59,913 nucleotides of DNA from Planctomycetota bacterium (GTDB taxonomy: Bacteria > Planctomycetota > Planctomycetia > Gemmatales > Gemmataceae): assembly GCA_016872595.1 (NCBI GenBank), contig VGZJ01000005.1, positions 1 through 59,913 on the forward strand, given 5' to 3'. The notes beneath the pieces were generated by a model. The model worked only from the letters and a program-made list of their open reading frames with translations, ran no database searches and had not been told where the DNA came from. The position numbers were made by a program, and so were the translations under genes. This document shows positions 47,304 through 55,492 of this stretch, piece after piece. Numbering within the stretch: position 1 is the first letter of the stretch; the number at the start of each line of letters is the position of its first letter.

Positions 47304-48956
47304 TCACTTGTCGGCGAGCGCCGCTTCGATCTTTACGACGGCGGCGACGGCGGCGGTGCGCACGGCCTCGGTCGGGGACGCGGTCAGTTCCTTGAGCGCG
47401 GGCAGTGCGGGCTTGGCGTCCGCGCCGTACTCCGCGAGCGCGGCGATCACCGCGGGCTGCGTCGATTTGTCGGCGAGCCCGGTCGCCAGCGCGTCCACCT
47501 TGCTCCGGGCGTCGGCGTCGATGGCGTCGAGCTGTGCGAGACCGGCGAGCCGCCGCGCGCGGGTCGGAGCGCTGTTGGCGGGGTTCGGCGCGGCGACCGA
47601 GGCCAGCACCGCCGCCACGAACCGCCGGTCGTGCGGCGCGATCTTGGCAATCGCCGGGAACAGGTCGTAGTGCGGATCGGTGCCCCACAACTGCGGCTTG
47701 TCGTTGCACACCAGCAGCAGCGGGACGGTACACCCCGCGTCCGCGCCCAACTGGGCCAGTCGGTCGAGGGCCGCGCGGCGCTGGTTCGGTTGGCCGTGGA
47801 AGACCGTGACGAGGGGCACGTGCAGCGGCGGGTTCACGCGCTCCATCGCCTTGAACGCCGCGGCCTGCACGCCCGGCCCGTTGTCCAGCATGGCCTCGAT
47901 CAGGTACTCGCTCGCGCCCTTCGCTTCGGCCCCGAGCGCGCCGATCTGGTCGAGCGTCTCGATGCGGGCCTTCGGGTCGCGCGCCTGAAGGCCGGTCACG
48001 CACAGGGCAATCGTCTTGGCGTCCGGGTGGAACCGGGCCAGCGCCTCGGCCGCGGCGTCGCGCACCGCCTTCTCCTTGTCGCGCAGCGCGTCGATCACGG
48101 CGTCGCCCACGGTGGCCGCGCCCTTGCCGTACCCGGCGATCTTGTTGAGCGCCGCGACGCGGGCGTCCGTCCCTTTCGCCCTCAGTTCGCCGGCGAGGGC
48201 GAAAAGTTCCTTGCGGGCGCGCTCCGCGGCGTCGATGCTCACGAGCGCGCGGCGGGCGAGCAACTGAACGACCTCGTCCGGGTCGTCGGTGGCCGCGCGC
48301 ACCGCGGCGCGGGCCGGCTCCGCGTCGCCGCTCATTTCGCTCAGCGCCATCATCGCTTTGCGGCGCACGGTGGGATCGGACTTGGAAAGGAACCGCGCGA
48401 GCGCGGGCGCGGCCCCGCGCCGGGCCGACGGGTTCGGGTCGCGCGACCGGAGAACGGCCGCGTCGAGTTCCGCACTCAGGTCGCGCGGCGGCGGCGCGTC
48501 GCGCGGGCCGGGAACGGCCGGCACCGGCTGCACGGGCGGGATCACCTCTTCGGGTTCGATGGGACGCTTCTTCTTGGGCCGCGGCCCCTTCGCTTTCGGT
48601 TCCAACTCCGCGCGCGGCGGGTTGTCCTCGGCCACATCGACCGGTGCGGCGGGTTCCTTCGGCTTCTCCAACTGTTGCATCGCGAACCGGATCGTGAAGA
48701 TCATCGGCACGAGCACGAACAGGACGTAACCGAGGGGGATCGCGGCGCGCGCGAGCGACTCGCCGACCGACCGGGCGCGCGCCCGCGCGGGGGGTGGCGC
48801 GGGCGCGTCGGGTTCGTCGGGCGGTAACTCTTCGGCGACCGGGGCCGCGAGATCGATCCGCCCCGTGCACCGGGGGCAGTGGACCCACCCGCGGGCCGGA
48901 GCGCGGCCCAGCGTCAGCGCGGCGCTACAGTTTGGGCAAACGATGCGAAGCGACAT
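47304..48956 (-). CDS. Membrane-anchored HEAT-repeat protein with N-terminal zinc ribbon
   Basis: 550 residues. A zinc ribbon CPNCSAALTL...HCPRCTGRID (about 8-35) precedes a Pro/Ala linker, one membrane helix (IPLGYVLFVLVPMIFTIRF) and about eight HEAT/Armadillo-like units rich in Ala (for example ALVSIDAAERARKELFALAGELRAKG). The solenoid suggests protein binding, facing the side opposite the zinc ribbon. No enzyme motif. It precedes the Uma2 gene on the same strand. Confidence 0.86.
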   Translation of the reverse strand: MSLRIVCPNCSAALTLGRAPARGWVHCPRCTGRIDLAAPVAEELPPDEPDAPAPPPARARARSVGESLARAAIPLGYVLFVLVPMIFTIRFAMQQLEKPKEPAAPVDVAEDNPPRAELEPKAKGPRPKKKRPIEPEEVIPPVQPVPAVPGPRDAPPPRDLSAELDAAVLRSRDPNPSARRGAAPALARFLSKSDPTVRRKAMMALSEMSGDAEPARAAVRAATDDPDEVVQLLARRALVSIDAAERARKELFALAGELRAKGTDARVAALNKIAGYGKGAATVGDAVIDALRDKEKAVRDAAAEALARFHPDAKTIALCVTGLQARDPKARIETLDQIGALGAEAKGASEYLIEAMLDNGPGVQAAAFKAMERVNPPLHVPLVTVFHGQPNQRRAALDRLAQLGADAGCTVPLLLVCNDKPQLWGTDPHYDLFPAIAKIAPHDRRFVAAVLASVAAPNPANSAPTRARRLAGLAQLDAIDADARSKVDALATGLADKSTQPAVIAALAEYGADAKPALPALKELTASPTEAVRTAAVAAVVKIEAALADK

Positions 48957-49020
48957 GAGCGCGGCCCGGCGGGTCGGCGGCGAGAACTCGCCCCATCGTA
49001 AGCCCTCGCGCCGCGTCCGT

Positions 49021-49779
49021 CTACTTCTTCAGTTCCTTGACGCGGATGTTGCGGTAGCGGACGAACTGCTTCGTATAGTCGCCGCCGCCGTGGACCTGTA
49101 GGGCGATGCCGCCCTTGTCGCCCAGCCGCTTCTCGGTGTCTTGGTACTCCATGAACTTGACGCCCTTGATCCACGTCGTGATCTTCGGCGGGTTGCCCTC
49201 GATGCGCGCGCGGACCTCGTTCCACTCGCCGTGCTTCCAGAACTTGGGCCAGTCTTCGGCCGTCACCGGGCACGGGAACTCCTTGTACTCCTTCACCGCG
49301 ATCTTCGTCACGTCCGTTGTGAAGTCGAAGTTGCGGACGTGCGGCTTGCCCCCGATGCCCTCGCCGTAGATGCCCATCAGGTTGCCGCCCTTGTGGTAGT
49401 CGATCATCGCCTGATAGCACTTGCCCGTGTCGGTGCTGCGGAGGAACAGCCCGCTGTCGGGGCCGTCGTCGTTGTTCATCTCGAGCGCCACCTCGAAGTC
49501 GCCGTACTCCTTCTCGGTGATGATGATGCCCCCGTTGCCGGGTTCGTCTTGGCTGCCGACGATCGCGCCCTTCTCGACGACCCACTTGCCGGCGCTCTTG
49601 TTCTTGCTCTTACCGCTGTGCCCGGTCTTGGCGGACTGCTTCCAGCCGTCGAGTGTCTTGCCGTCGAAGATTTGGACGAACCCGGTGTCGTCGAACTTCT
49701 CCGGCTTCGGCGGCTCGGCCCGGACCCCGGCGAGGGACGCGGTGAGCGCGACGGCGACGATCAGCGCAGAGGAACGCAT
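49021..49779 (-). CDS. Secreted DUF1080 protein beside the sigma/kinase genes
   Basis: 252 residues with signal peptide MRSSALIVAVALTASLAGVRA. The DUF1080 fold has FVQIFDGKTLDGWK, IIITEKEYGDFEVALEMNN, DSGLFLRSTDTGK and YRNIRVKELKK. It may bind or cleave 3-keto-sugars. It is divergent from the ECF sigma gene (95 bases apart). The same motifs (TEKEYGDY, FRNIRVKEL) occur in the kinase fusion encoded next to that sigma factor. Confidence 0.88.
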   Translation of the reverse strand: MRSSALIVAVALTASLAGVRAEPPKPEKFDDTGFVQIFDGKTLDGWKQSAKTGHSGKSKNKSAGKWVVEKGAIVGSQDEPGNGGIIITEKEYGDFEVALEMNNDDGPDSGLFLRSTDTGKCYQAMIDYHKGGNLMGIYGEGIGGKPHVRNFDFTTDVTKIAVKEYKEFPCPVTAEDWPKFWKHGEWNEVRARIEGNPPKITTWIKGVKFMEYQDTEKRLGDKGGIALQVHGGGDYTKQFVRYRNIRVKELKK

Positions 49780-49874
49780 GAGAGGCTCCTAGGAAGGTGT
49801 GGGGGCGGCGGTCAGTATCGGCGACACGTGGGGCCTTGTCTAGCGGCCGAGCGGTATGCGAGAATACCAGTTCA

Positions 49875-50495
49875 ATGGATACTCCCGCGTCGGTCTCCCG
49901 TCTGAGCGGTTCCGTCACACGGTTCTTCGAGCAACTGCGCGACGGCGATTCCAACGCGGCCGAAGAACTCTGGGCGCGGTTCTTCCCACGGCTGGTTGCG
50001 CTCGCGCGTCGGGCACTGGCCGGGCGACCCCAGCGGGCGGCGGACGCCGACGACGCGGCGCTGAGTGCGTTCGCGTCGTTCTGCCTGAGGGTGAAAGCCG
50101 GCGAGTTCCACGTTCACGACCGCGACGAGTTGTGGAACCTGCTCGGTGTCATCACGGCACACAAGGCGCGGAAGCAGGTGAGACGGGAACTGGCCCAGAA
50201 GCGCGGCGGCGGGCGCGTGATCGGCGAAGGCACCCTGACCCGCCCCGACGGTTCGCCCCTCGCGCTCGATGAGATCGCCGCCGCACTTCCGCCCGATGAG
50301 TTCGACCTGCACTGTGAGGAACTGCTCGATCAGCTCGGCCCGGAATTACGCGACTTCGCCCTTCTCCGTCTCCTCGGTTTCCGCAATCGCGAGATCGCCG
50401 ACCGCCTCGACTGCACCGAGCGCAAGGTCGAGCGCAAACTGGCCCTCGTCCGCCTCAAGTGGGAAACCGCGTGGGGCCCGAGCGCGAGCGAATAA
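49875..50495 (+). CDS. ECF-type RNA polymerase sigma factor
   Basis: 206 residues from the ATG at 49875 (MDTPASVSRLSGSVTRFFEQLRDGDSNAAEELWARFFPRL). Region 2 is about 20-90 and region 4 carries the HTH RLLGFRNREIADRLDCTERKVERKL. This belongs to the planctomycete Sigma70_ECF group, usually partnered with a Ser/Thr kinase. The kinase gene starts 80 bases after the stop. No anti-sigma gene is present, which suggests kinase control. Confidence 0.9.
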   Translation: MDTPASVSRLSGSVTRFFEQLRDGDSNAAEELWARFFPRLVALARRALAGRPQRAADADDAALSAFASFCLRVKAGEFHVHDRDELWNLLGVITAHKARKQVRRELAQKRGGGRVIGEGTLTRPDGSPLALDEIAAALPPDEFDLHCEELLDQLGPELRDFALLRLLGFRNREIADRLDCTERKVERKLALVRLKWETAWGPSASE

Positions 50496-50575
50496 ACTTC
50501 AGAATGCCTGTCGGGAACCGGTCGCGGTCGGGAATGTACGCTCGCGGGTTGGTTCCCTACTTGCGGAGAGCCGTC

Positions 50576-53347
50576 ATGGCCGTCACCAACACTCCCCTGT
50601 CGGCCGCCGAGCGCGTGGACGCGGCGTGCGACTCGTTCGAGCGCGAATGGCGGGCCGGCCACAACCCCCGCGTCGAAGACTATCTGGCCGCGGCGCTGGA
50701 ACCCGAGCGCGCCGCGCTCCGCGCCGCGCTGGCCGCGGTCGAAGCGGAACTGAACTCGCACCGCGGAACGGGCGAGACCGGGGTCGGTGTCGAGAGCGTT
50801 CGATCGGAAAGCTCGGGGTACGCTCCCACGGTCGCGCGTCCCGCGGACCAGCCGCCGAGTCTGAGCCGGATCAACCGGTTCGAACTGCGGGCCGTCCTCG
50901 GCACCGGCGCGTTCGGCCGCGTGTATCGGGCCTACGATCCGAGCTTGGACCGTGAGGTCGCGCTGAAGGTGCCGATCGCGGACACGCTTCCCACTCCCGC
51001 CGACCGTGACCGCTTCCTGAAGGAAGCCCGCGCCGCCGCGGCCATCGACCATCCCAACGTCTGCCGCATTCACGAAGTCGGCGAGCACGCGGGGCAGCCC
51101 TACATCGTTATGTCGCTCGTGCCCGGTCAATCACTGGCCGAACTGCTCCGGGCGCGCGCCGAACCCCTCCCGGAACGGCAGGCCGCGGTTATCGTCCACA
51201 AGATCGCGTTGGCCCTCGAGGAGGCGCACAACAAGGGCGTCATTCACCGCGACCTGAAGCCCGCGAACGTGATGTTCGACAAGGACCGCAAAGACATCGT
51301 CGTGATGGATTTCGGCATGGCGCGGCGCACGGCTCAGGGCGACGCGCGCGAGACGCGGAGCGGGATGGTGATGGGCACCCCCGCGTACATGTCGCCGGAG
51401 CAGGCGAAGGGCGACGCGAAGGACGTCGGCCCCGAGGGCGACATCTTTTCGCTCGGCATCATCATGTACGAACTTCTGGCCGGGTCCCGGCCGTTCTCCG
51501 GTTCGGTACACGAAGTCATCGGCCAGATTCTCCTGCTCGACCCGGAACCGCCGTCGGCTCGCCGGCCCGGCGTGAACCCGCGGCTCGAAGCGATCTGCCT
51601 GAAGGCGATGGCGAAAGAACCTGTGGCACGGTTCGCGTCGATGCGGGAGCTCGCAGACGCCGTCGACGGCTACCTCCACCCGCCGGTGAACGCGGGCGAA
51701 GAGCTGGCTTGGGCCGTCGAACCGAAGCCCGATACCGGCGGCGGGGCCGGCCTGAGTACCGACACCCGGAAGCTGGCCGAGTTGTTTGAAGTGGTGTCTC
51801 GGCAGCGGAAGATCGAGAAGGCGGAAACCACCGCCGCCATCGAAGCCGCCGCCACGAGACACCGCACCCCGCGCTGGATCTTCGTCGCCTTCGCGCTGCT
51901 GATCGTGGGGGGGCTGGCCGCCATTTACTTCACGCGGAACGAGCAACCGGTCGTCAGGATCGAAACGGTTAAGGTCACGATCGAAGTGAAGGGGATCGAC
52001 TTCAGAGACACGCGCTACAGTTTCACACTCGACGACAAGCCGATTACCGGCGAGGAACTTTCCAAGGAAATCGAACTGACCGTGGGCCAACACGAGCTCG
52101 TGGTCTTCTGCGACGCGAAGCTCCTGATGCGCCTCGCCCTCACCGTGATCGGTGGTGACCATCCGCGGGCCGAGCCGCGTGTGGTCGAAGAACCGCCGCC
52201 GGCCGTCAGCCCGAAACTCGAGCCGAAGTTGCCCGCGGCCGAAGCCGGCTTCGTCCCGCTGTTCAACGGCCGAGATTTGGCCGGGTGGACCGCGGGCAAG
52301 AACGCGGACTCGTTTCGCGTGGACGCGGGGGGCAATCTGAGCGCCCGGAGCAACCCGACGCGAAACGAGACGTTCTGCCTGTTGACCGAGAAGGAGTACG
52401 GGGACTACGTTCTGCGGTTCGAGTTCTTGTTCGACAAGCCGCAGCCGACGGCCACGCACAGCAGTGTCGCGATTCGGACCGGCCCGGACCACGTCGACGG
52501 GAGGGGATGTCGATTGGAAGTACAGCTCCGGGACACCGGGAAGAACGCGTTGGGCCCCGGGGCCTTGATCTTCGTCCAAGGCAGTGAAAAGAAACCGATC
52601 ACCCCCGTTGGTGAGCTTGCGCCCGGTGCGTGGCACGCGGTCGAGATCGAGTTTCGTGACCGGCGGGTCAAGGTGTCCGTGAACGGCAAACTGGTCAACG
52701 ACGTGGACCTCTCGAAACTCACGGGCTTCCGCAGCTACTTTCAGAGAGAACTCGACCGCAAGCAGGGCCGAATCGGGTTGCAGAGCTACCGGGAGGAAAC
52801 CAAGTTCCGCAACATTCGCGTGAAGGAACTGGTCGCCCCGACAACGAACACGGTCGCCAGCACCTTCGACACGGATGACGACGGCTGGGTGGTGGCCGGC
52901 GACGCGCAGAGGGCCAAGCCGATCCACACCAAGGACGGCGGGAACCCCGGCGGGCACGTGTTGGCGCACGACAACGCGGTGGGCGGGGTGTGGTACTGGG
53001 TCGCGCCCGCAAAGTTCTTGGGCAACCGGTCCGCGTCCTACGGAAAGACCTTGTCGTTCGACCTGACCCAGTCCCGAACGGATTTCCAGTTCGAAGATTC
53101 CGACGTGATCCTCGAAGGCGAGACGACGACCCTTGTCTTCAAGCTCCCCAAGCATCCCGCTACGACGTGGACCAGTTACAAGATTCCGCTAACGGCATCG
53201 ACGGGTTGGAAGGTCAAGGCCACCGGCAAGGAGGCGAACGAGGACGAAATGAAGGCGGTGCTAAAATCACTCAAGCGGCTCTGGATTCGCGGCGAGTATC
53301 GCGACGGGGACGACACCGGACAACTCGATAACGTGGTGATGGAGTAG
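50576..53347 (+). CDS. Transmembrane Ser/Thr protein kinase fused to DUF1080 and laminin-B-like domains
   Basis: 923 residues from the ATG at 50576. A short N-terminal helical segment (AERVDAACDSFEREW) is followed by a complete kinase domain (about 102-368): GTGAFGRVYRAY, Lys131, HRDLKPANV with Asp226, DFGMAR 245-250, SPEQAKGD. One membrane helix spans about 435-452. Outside lie a DUF1080 module (about 558-755) and a C-terminal part (about 770-920) with WVAPAKFLG, LSFDLTQSRTD and DTGQLDNVVME that looks like laminin B/domain IV. The exterior may sense a glycan and signal to the ECF sigma factor. Confidence 0.92.
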   Translation: MAVTNTPLSAAERVDAACDSFEREWRAGHNPRVEDYLAAALEPERAALRAALAAVEAELNSHRGTGETGVGVESVRSESSGYAPTVARPADQPPSLSRINRFELRAVLGTGAFGRVYRAYDPSLDREVALKVPIADTLPTPADRDRFLKEARAAAAIDHPNVCRIHEVGEHAGQPYIVMSLVPGQSLAELLRARAEPLPERQAAVIVHKIALALEEAHNKGVIHRDLKPANVMFDKDRKDIVVMDFGMARRTAQGDARETRSGMVMGTPAYMSPEQAKGDAKDVGPEGDIFSLGIIMYELLAGSRPFSGSVHEVIGQILLLDPEPPSARRPGVNPRLEAICLKAMAKEPVARFASMRELADAVDGYLHPPVNAGEELAWAVEPKPDTGGGAGLSTDTRKLAELFEVVSRQRKIEKAETTAAIEAAATRHRTPRWIFVAFALLIVGGLAAIYFTRNEQPVVRIETVKVTIEVKGIDFRDTRYSFTLDDKPITGEELSKEIELTVGQHELVVFCDAKLLMRLALTVIGGDHPRAEPRVVEEPPPAVSPKLEPKLPAAEAGFVPLFNGRDLAGWTAGKNADSFRVDAGGNLSARSNPTRNETFCLLTEKEYGDYVLRFEFLFDKPQPTATHSSVAIRTGPDHVDGRGCRLEVQLRDTGKNALGPGALIFVQGSEKKPITPVGELAPGAWHAVEIEFRDRRVKVSVNGKLVNDVDLSKLTGFRSYFQRELDRKQGRIGLQSYREETKFRNIRVKELVAPTTNTVASTFDTDDDGWVVAGDAQRAKPIHTKDGGNPGGHVLAHDNAVGGVWYWVAPAKFLGNRSASYGKTLSFDLTQSRTDFQFEDSDVILEGETTTLVFKLPKHPATTWTSYKIPLTASTGWKVKATGKEANEDEMKAVLKSLKRLWIRGEYRDGDDTGQLDNVVME

Positions 53348-53500
53348 GCCCCGCGCACCGGAGTCCCGAGCGTCGTACCGGGTCCGAAGTGTGCGGAGTC
53401 GCCAACGATCGTTCCGGGACTAGGTGCAACCGAGCCGTGACCGCATGGACCGAACGGGCCGGATCGAACAGGGGGCGTAAGCCCCCCCTCGCCAAAGGCG
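53348..53500. other. Intergenic region with palindrome family B
   Basis: 153 bases between convergent genes. GAACAGGGGGCGTAAGCCCC at about 53466-53485, with CCCTCGCC after it, is the same element found in frame in the Hsp70, PriA and NYN genes. It probably forms a hairpin and could terminate either neighbour. No other feature is visible. Confidence 0.65.
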
Positions 53501-54391
53501 CTAATCCTTCTTGGGGCGCTTCATGCCCTTGATGGTGTGCAGGGGAAACAGCTTCCAGCCGGCGTCCACCTCGCCCACCAACCCGGCCAGCGTCGCCATC
53601 TTCCCGCCCATTTCCACCTGTTGCGGGATGATGACGATCTTCTCCACGTTGCCGATCTGCACCTCGATTGCCGCCGTCAGGTTGTTCGGGTCCACCGCGA
53701 CCGGGGTGAACGCGGTCACGGCGTCGTCGAGTTTGAGCGGGTCGCCCTTGCGCACGGTCGCGGTGTCGGTCAGCACTTCGACGCCGCCGGGCATGACGTA
53801 CAGGAACTTGAAGTTGGACGCTTTGAGGGTCGGGTTCTCGGCCTTCGGTTGCTCGATCTGCACGAGCCAGTTGGCCGGTCCGCGCTTGCCGACCGGCTTC
53901 GCGCCGGGGAACGCCACGCCCTTGATGTGATCCTTGGTGAAGACGCCGCCGCTGAACGTGGCGGCCTTGTCGCCCGCGGTGCCACCGAACGACAGCACGT
54001 TGATGCCCTTGTACTGAAGGGTGCCGGCCAGCGGTTCGGCCACGCCCTTCACGGCGACGCTGGCGACCTGCTTGTCGTAGTCGTACTTGATGGACTCGAC
54101 CGCGCCGACCGGGACGTAGGTGATGATGCCCTTGGCGTAGGTGGTGGAGTGCGGCTCGCGCAGTTCGAGCGCGAACGGCCCCTTTTTGGCGTCGTCGGTG
54201 GCACCGGCGGCATCGGCGAGCCACGCGAGGCGGCGCGTGCCGGTCCCGAACTTGAGGGCCGTTACCTTGACCTCTTTCCCCTCGACGTCCGTTACGGTCG
54301 CCTCGGTCGGTGTGTCGTCGGCGCGGGAGGCGGTTCCCGCGAGCCATCCGATCAGTACTACACCGACTACGGCCCAAGCCCGGCGCTGCAT
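53501..54391 (-). CDS. Secreted protein of unknown function
   Basis: 296 residues with signal peptide MQRRAWAVVGVVLIGWLAGTASRA. The mature part has a repeating beta-rich pattern with EVKVTALKFGTGTRRLAWLAD, YAKGIITYVPVGAVESIKYDYD and KGINVLSFGG. No known catalytic motif or domain is recognised. It ends in KGMKRPKKD. Convergent with the kinase gene. Confidence 0.7.
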   Translation of the reverse strand: MQRRAWAVVGVVLIGWLAGTASRADDTPTEATVTDVEGKEVKVTALKFGTGTRRLAWLADAAGATDDAKKGPFALELREPHSTTYAKGIITYVPVGAVESIKYDYDKQVASVAVKGVAEPLAGTLQYKGINVLSFGGTAGDKAATFSGGVFTKDHIKGVAFPGAKPVGKRGPANWLVQIEQPKAENPTLKASNFKFLYVMPGGVEVLTDTATVRKGDPLKLDDAVTAFTPVAVDPNNLTAAIEVQIGNVEKIVIIPQQVEMGGKMATLAGLVGEVDAGWKLFPLHTIKGMKRPKKD

Positions 54392-54404
54392 GAGTCACTC
54401 CTTC

Positions 54405-54508
54405 GAAGTTCCAAGTTCCAAGTTCCAAGCTCCCGTTCCGAGTTGAAGAGAAAACCGCGACTTTCGCGGTCTTCAACTCGGAACTTGGAACTTGGAACTT
54501 GGAACTTC
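54405..54508. repeat. Heptamer-array palindrome (TTCCAAG units)
   Basis: Left side: three tandem TTCCAAG units then CCCGTTCCGAGTTGAAGA. Right side: TCTTCAACTCGGAACTTGGA continuing as CTTGGAA units. The arms are near-perfectly inverted. The centre holds CCGCGACTTTCGCGG, itself a hairpin. It lies upstream of the secreted protein gene (54391), within its likely promoter region. Confidence 0.85.
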
Positions 54509-54708
54509 CTCTGTGGCGCGATTCATGGTGGGCCGGAACCGCGGGCCGGGCAAGGAAAAAGTGTGGAACTGTGACGCGGGCCGCCTTGCGGGCCGCGCGG
54601 GCGCGCGACATAATCACTCCACACTCGGCGCGGTTTCGGTGCCCGTAGCGCGTGCCCCCGTGGGCCGCCCCCGCCCGACCGCCACCCGACACGGAAACGG
54701 GTCCAGTC

Positions 54709-55203
54709 GTGGACGACATCTTCCTGCCCAGCGGCCGCCTCCGCCCGGATATTCTGGACGAGGCTACGACGCGCGTGCTCCGCGAGGCACTGGGTCACAC
54801 CCGCGCCACCAACTGGGACAGCGTGCGCACCCCGCACCTGTTCATGGGTCTGCTGGCCGCGCCCGATTCGGGCGTGTTCAAGTGGGCCACCAAACTGGGG
54901 GCCGACCTGCCCGGCCTGCTCGACCAGTTCCGCGACCTGTTCCATCAGGGCAACGCCGACCCGGTCCCGCCGCTGTTGCTCAACCGCGAGTTCCTCTCCG
55001 ACAACGTGATCCGCCTGTTGCGCGACGCCCACGGCCGGGCCTGCGACTGCGGGCGCGCCAGCCTCAGCCCGATGGACCTCCTCATCACCTTGTTCACCAC
55101 CCCCAATAGTATTGTGGCCGAGTGCTTCGAGCGCATCGGCGTGACCGCCGCGCGCCTGACCGAACTGGCCGTGATCGCCGAGCGCGACGTACCGGCGAAG
55201 TAG
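54709..55203 (+). CDS. Stand-alone Clp N-terminal (R) domain protein
   Basis: 164 residues from GTG 54709; a GTG at 54652 would add a Pro-rich 19-residue leader. The body is two Clp_N-type repeats: RPDILDEATTRVLREALGHTRATNWDSVRTPHLFMGLL and LLNREFLSDNVIRLLRDAHG...LSPMDLLITLF. In ClpA/ClpB this domain binds adaptors and substrates; here there is no AAA module. It may compete for Clp adaptors, but its partners are unknown. Confidence 0.75.
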   Translation: MDDIFLPSGRLRPDILDEATTRVLREALGHTRATNWDSVRTPHLFMGLLAAPDSGVFKWATKLGADLPGLLDQFRDLFHQGNADPVPPLLLNREFLSDNVIRLLRDAHGRACDCGRASLSPMDLLITLFTTPNSIVAECFERIGVTAARLTELAVIAERDVPAK

Positions 55204-55492
55204 GGGATAGTGGGCAGAAATGCAGATAGGCAGAAGAGTTTTGACAGGATGAACACGATGAACAGAGACAGGACGAGAGGGCCAACTCCACTCTTCATCC
55301 TGTTTATCCTGTCAAACTCTTCTGCCTTTCTGCCTTTCTGCCTTTCTGCCCACTGCCCACTGCCCACTGCCCTCTCTTCTTCCCCCGGCATAATCCGCAT
55401 TTTTGCCCCGAACGGCCCGGCACCGGGCGGAACCGTGAACTAGGCTCCCAGCGTCCGGCGGTCTGTCCGCGCCGGTGAGGGGGGCGTTACGT
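55204..55492. repeat. Imperfect palindrome with simple tandem units before the TadG/VWA gene
   Basis: GGCAGAAGAGTTTTGACAGG (55229-55248) is inverted as CCTGTCAAACTCTTCTGCC (55308-55326) with one extra T. It is followed by three CTTTCTGC-like and three CCACTGC tandem units up to about 55370. The remaining 120 bases include the Shine-Dalgarno region GTGAGGGG before ATG 55493. No protein-coding potential. Confidence 0.8.

Noticed and set aside
50459-50575. Extending the kinase to 50459
   Set aside because: That start overlaps the end of the sigma factor gene; the ATG at 50576 begins the usual kinase N-terminus.
54405-55372. CRISPR array in the short tandem repeats
   Set aside because: Units are 7-8 bases without spacers and are arranged as inverted arms; no cas genes are present.
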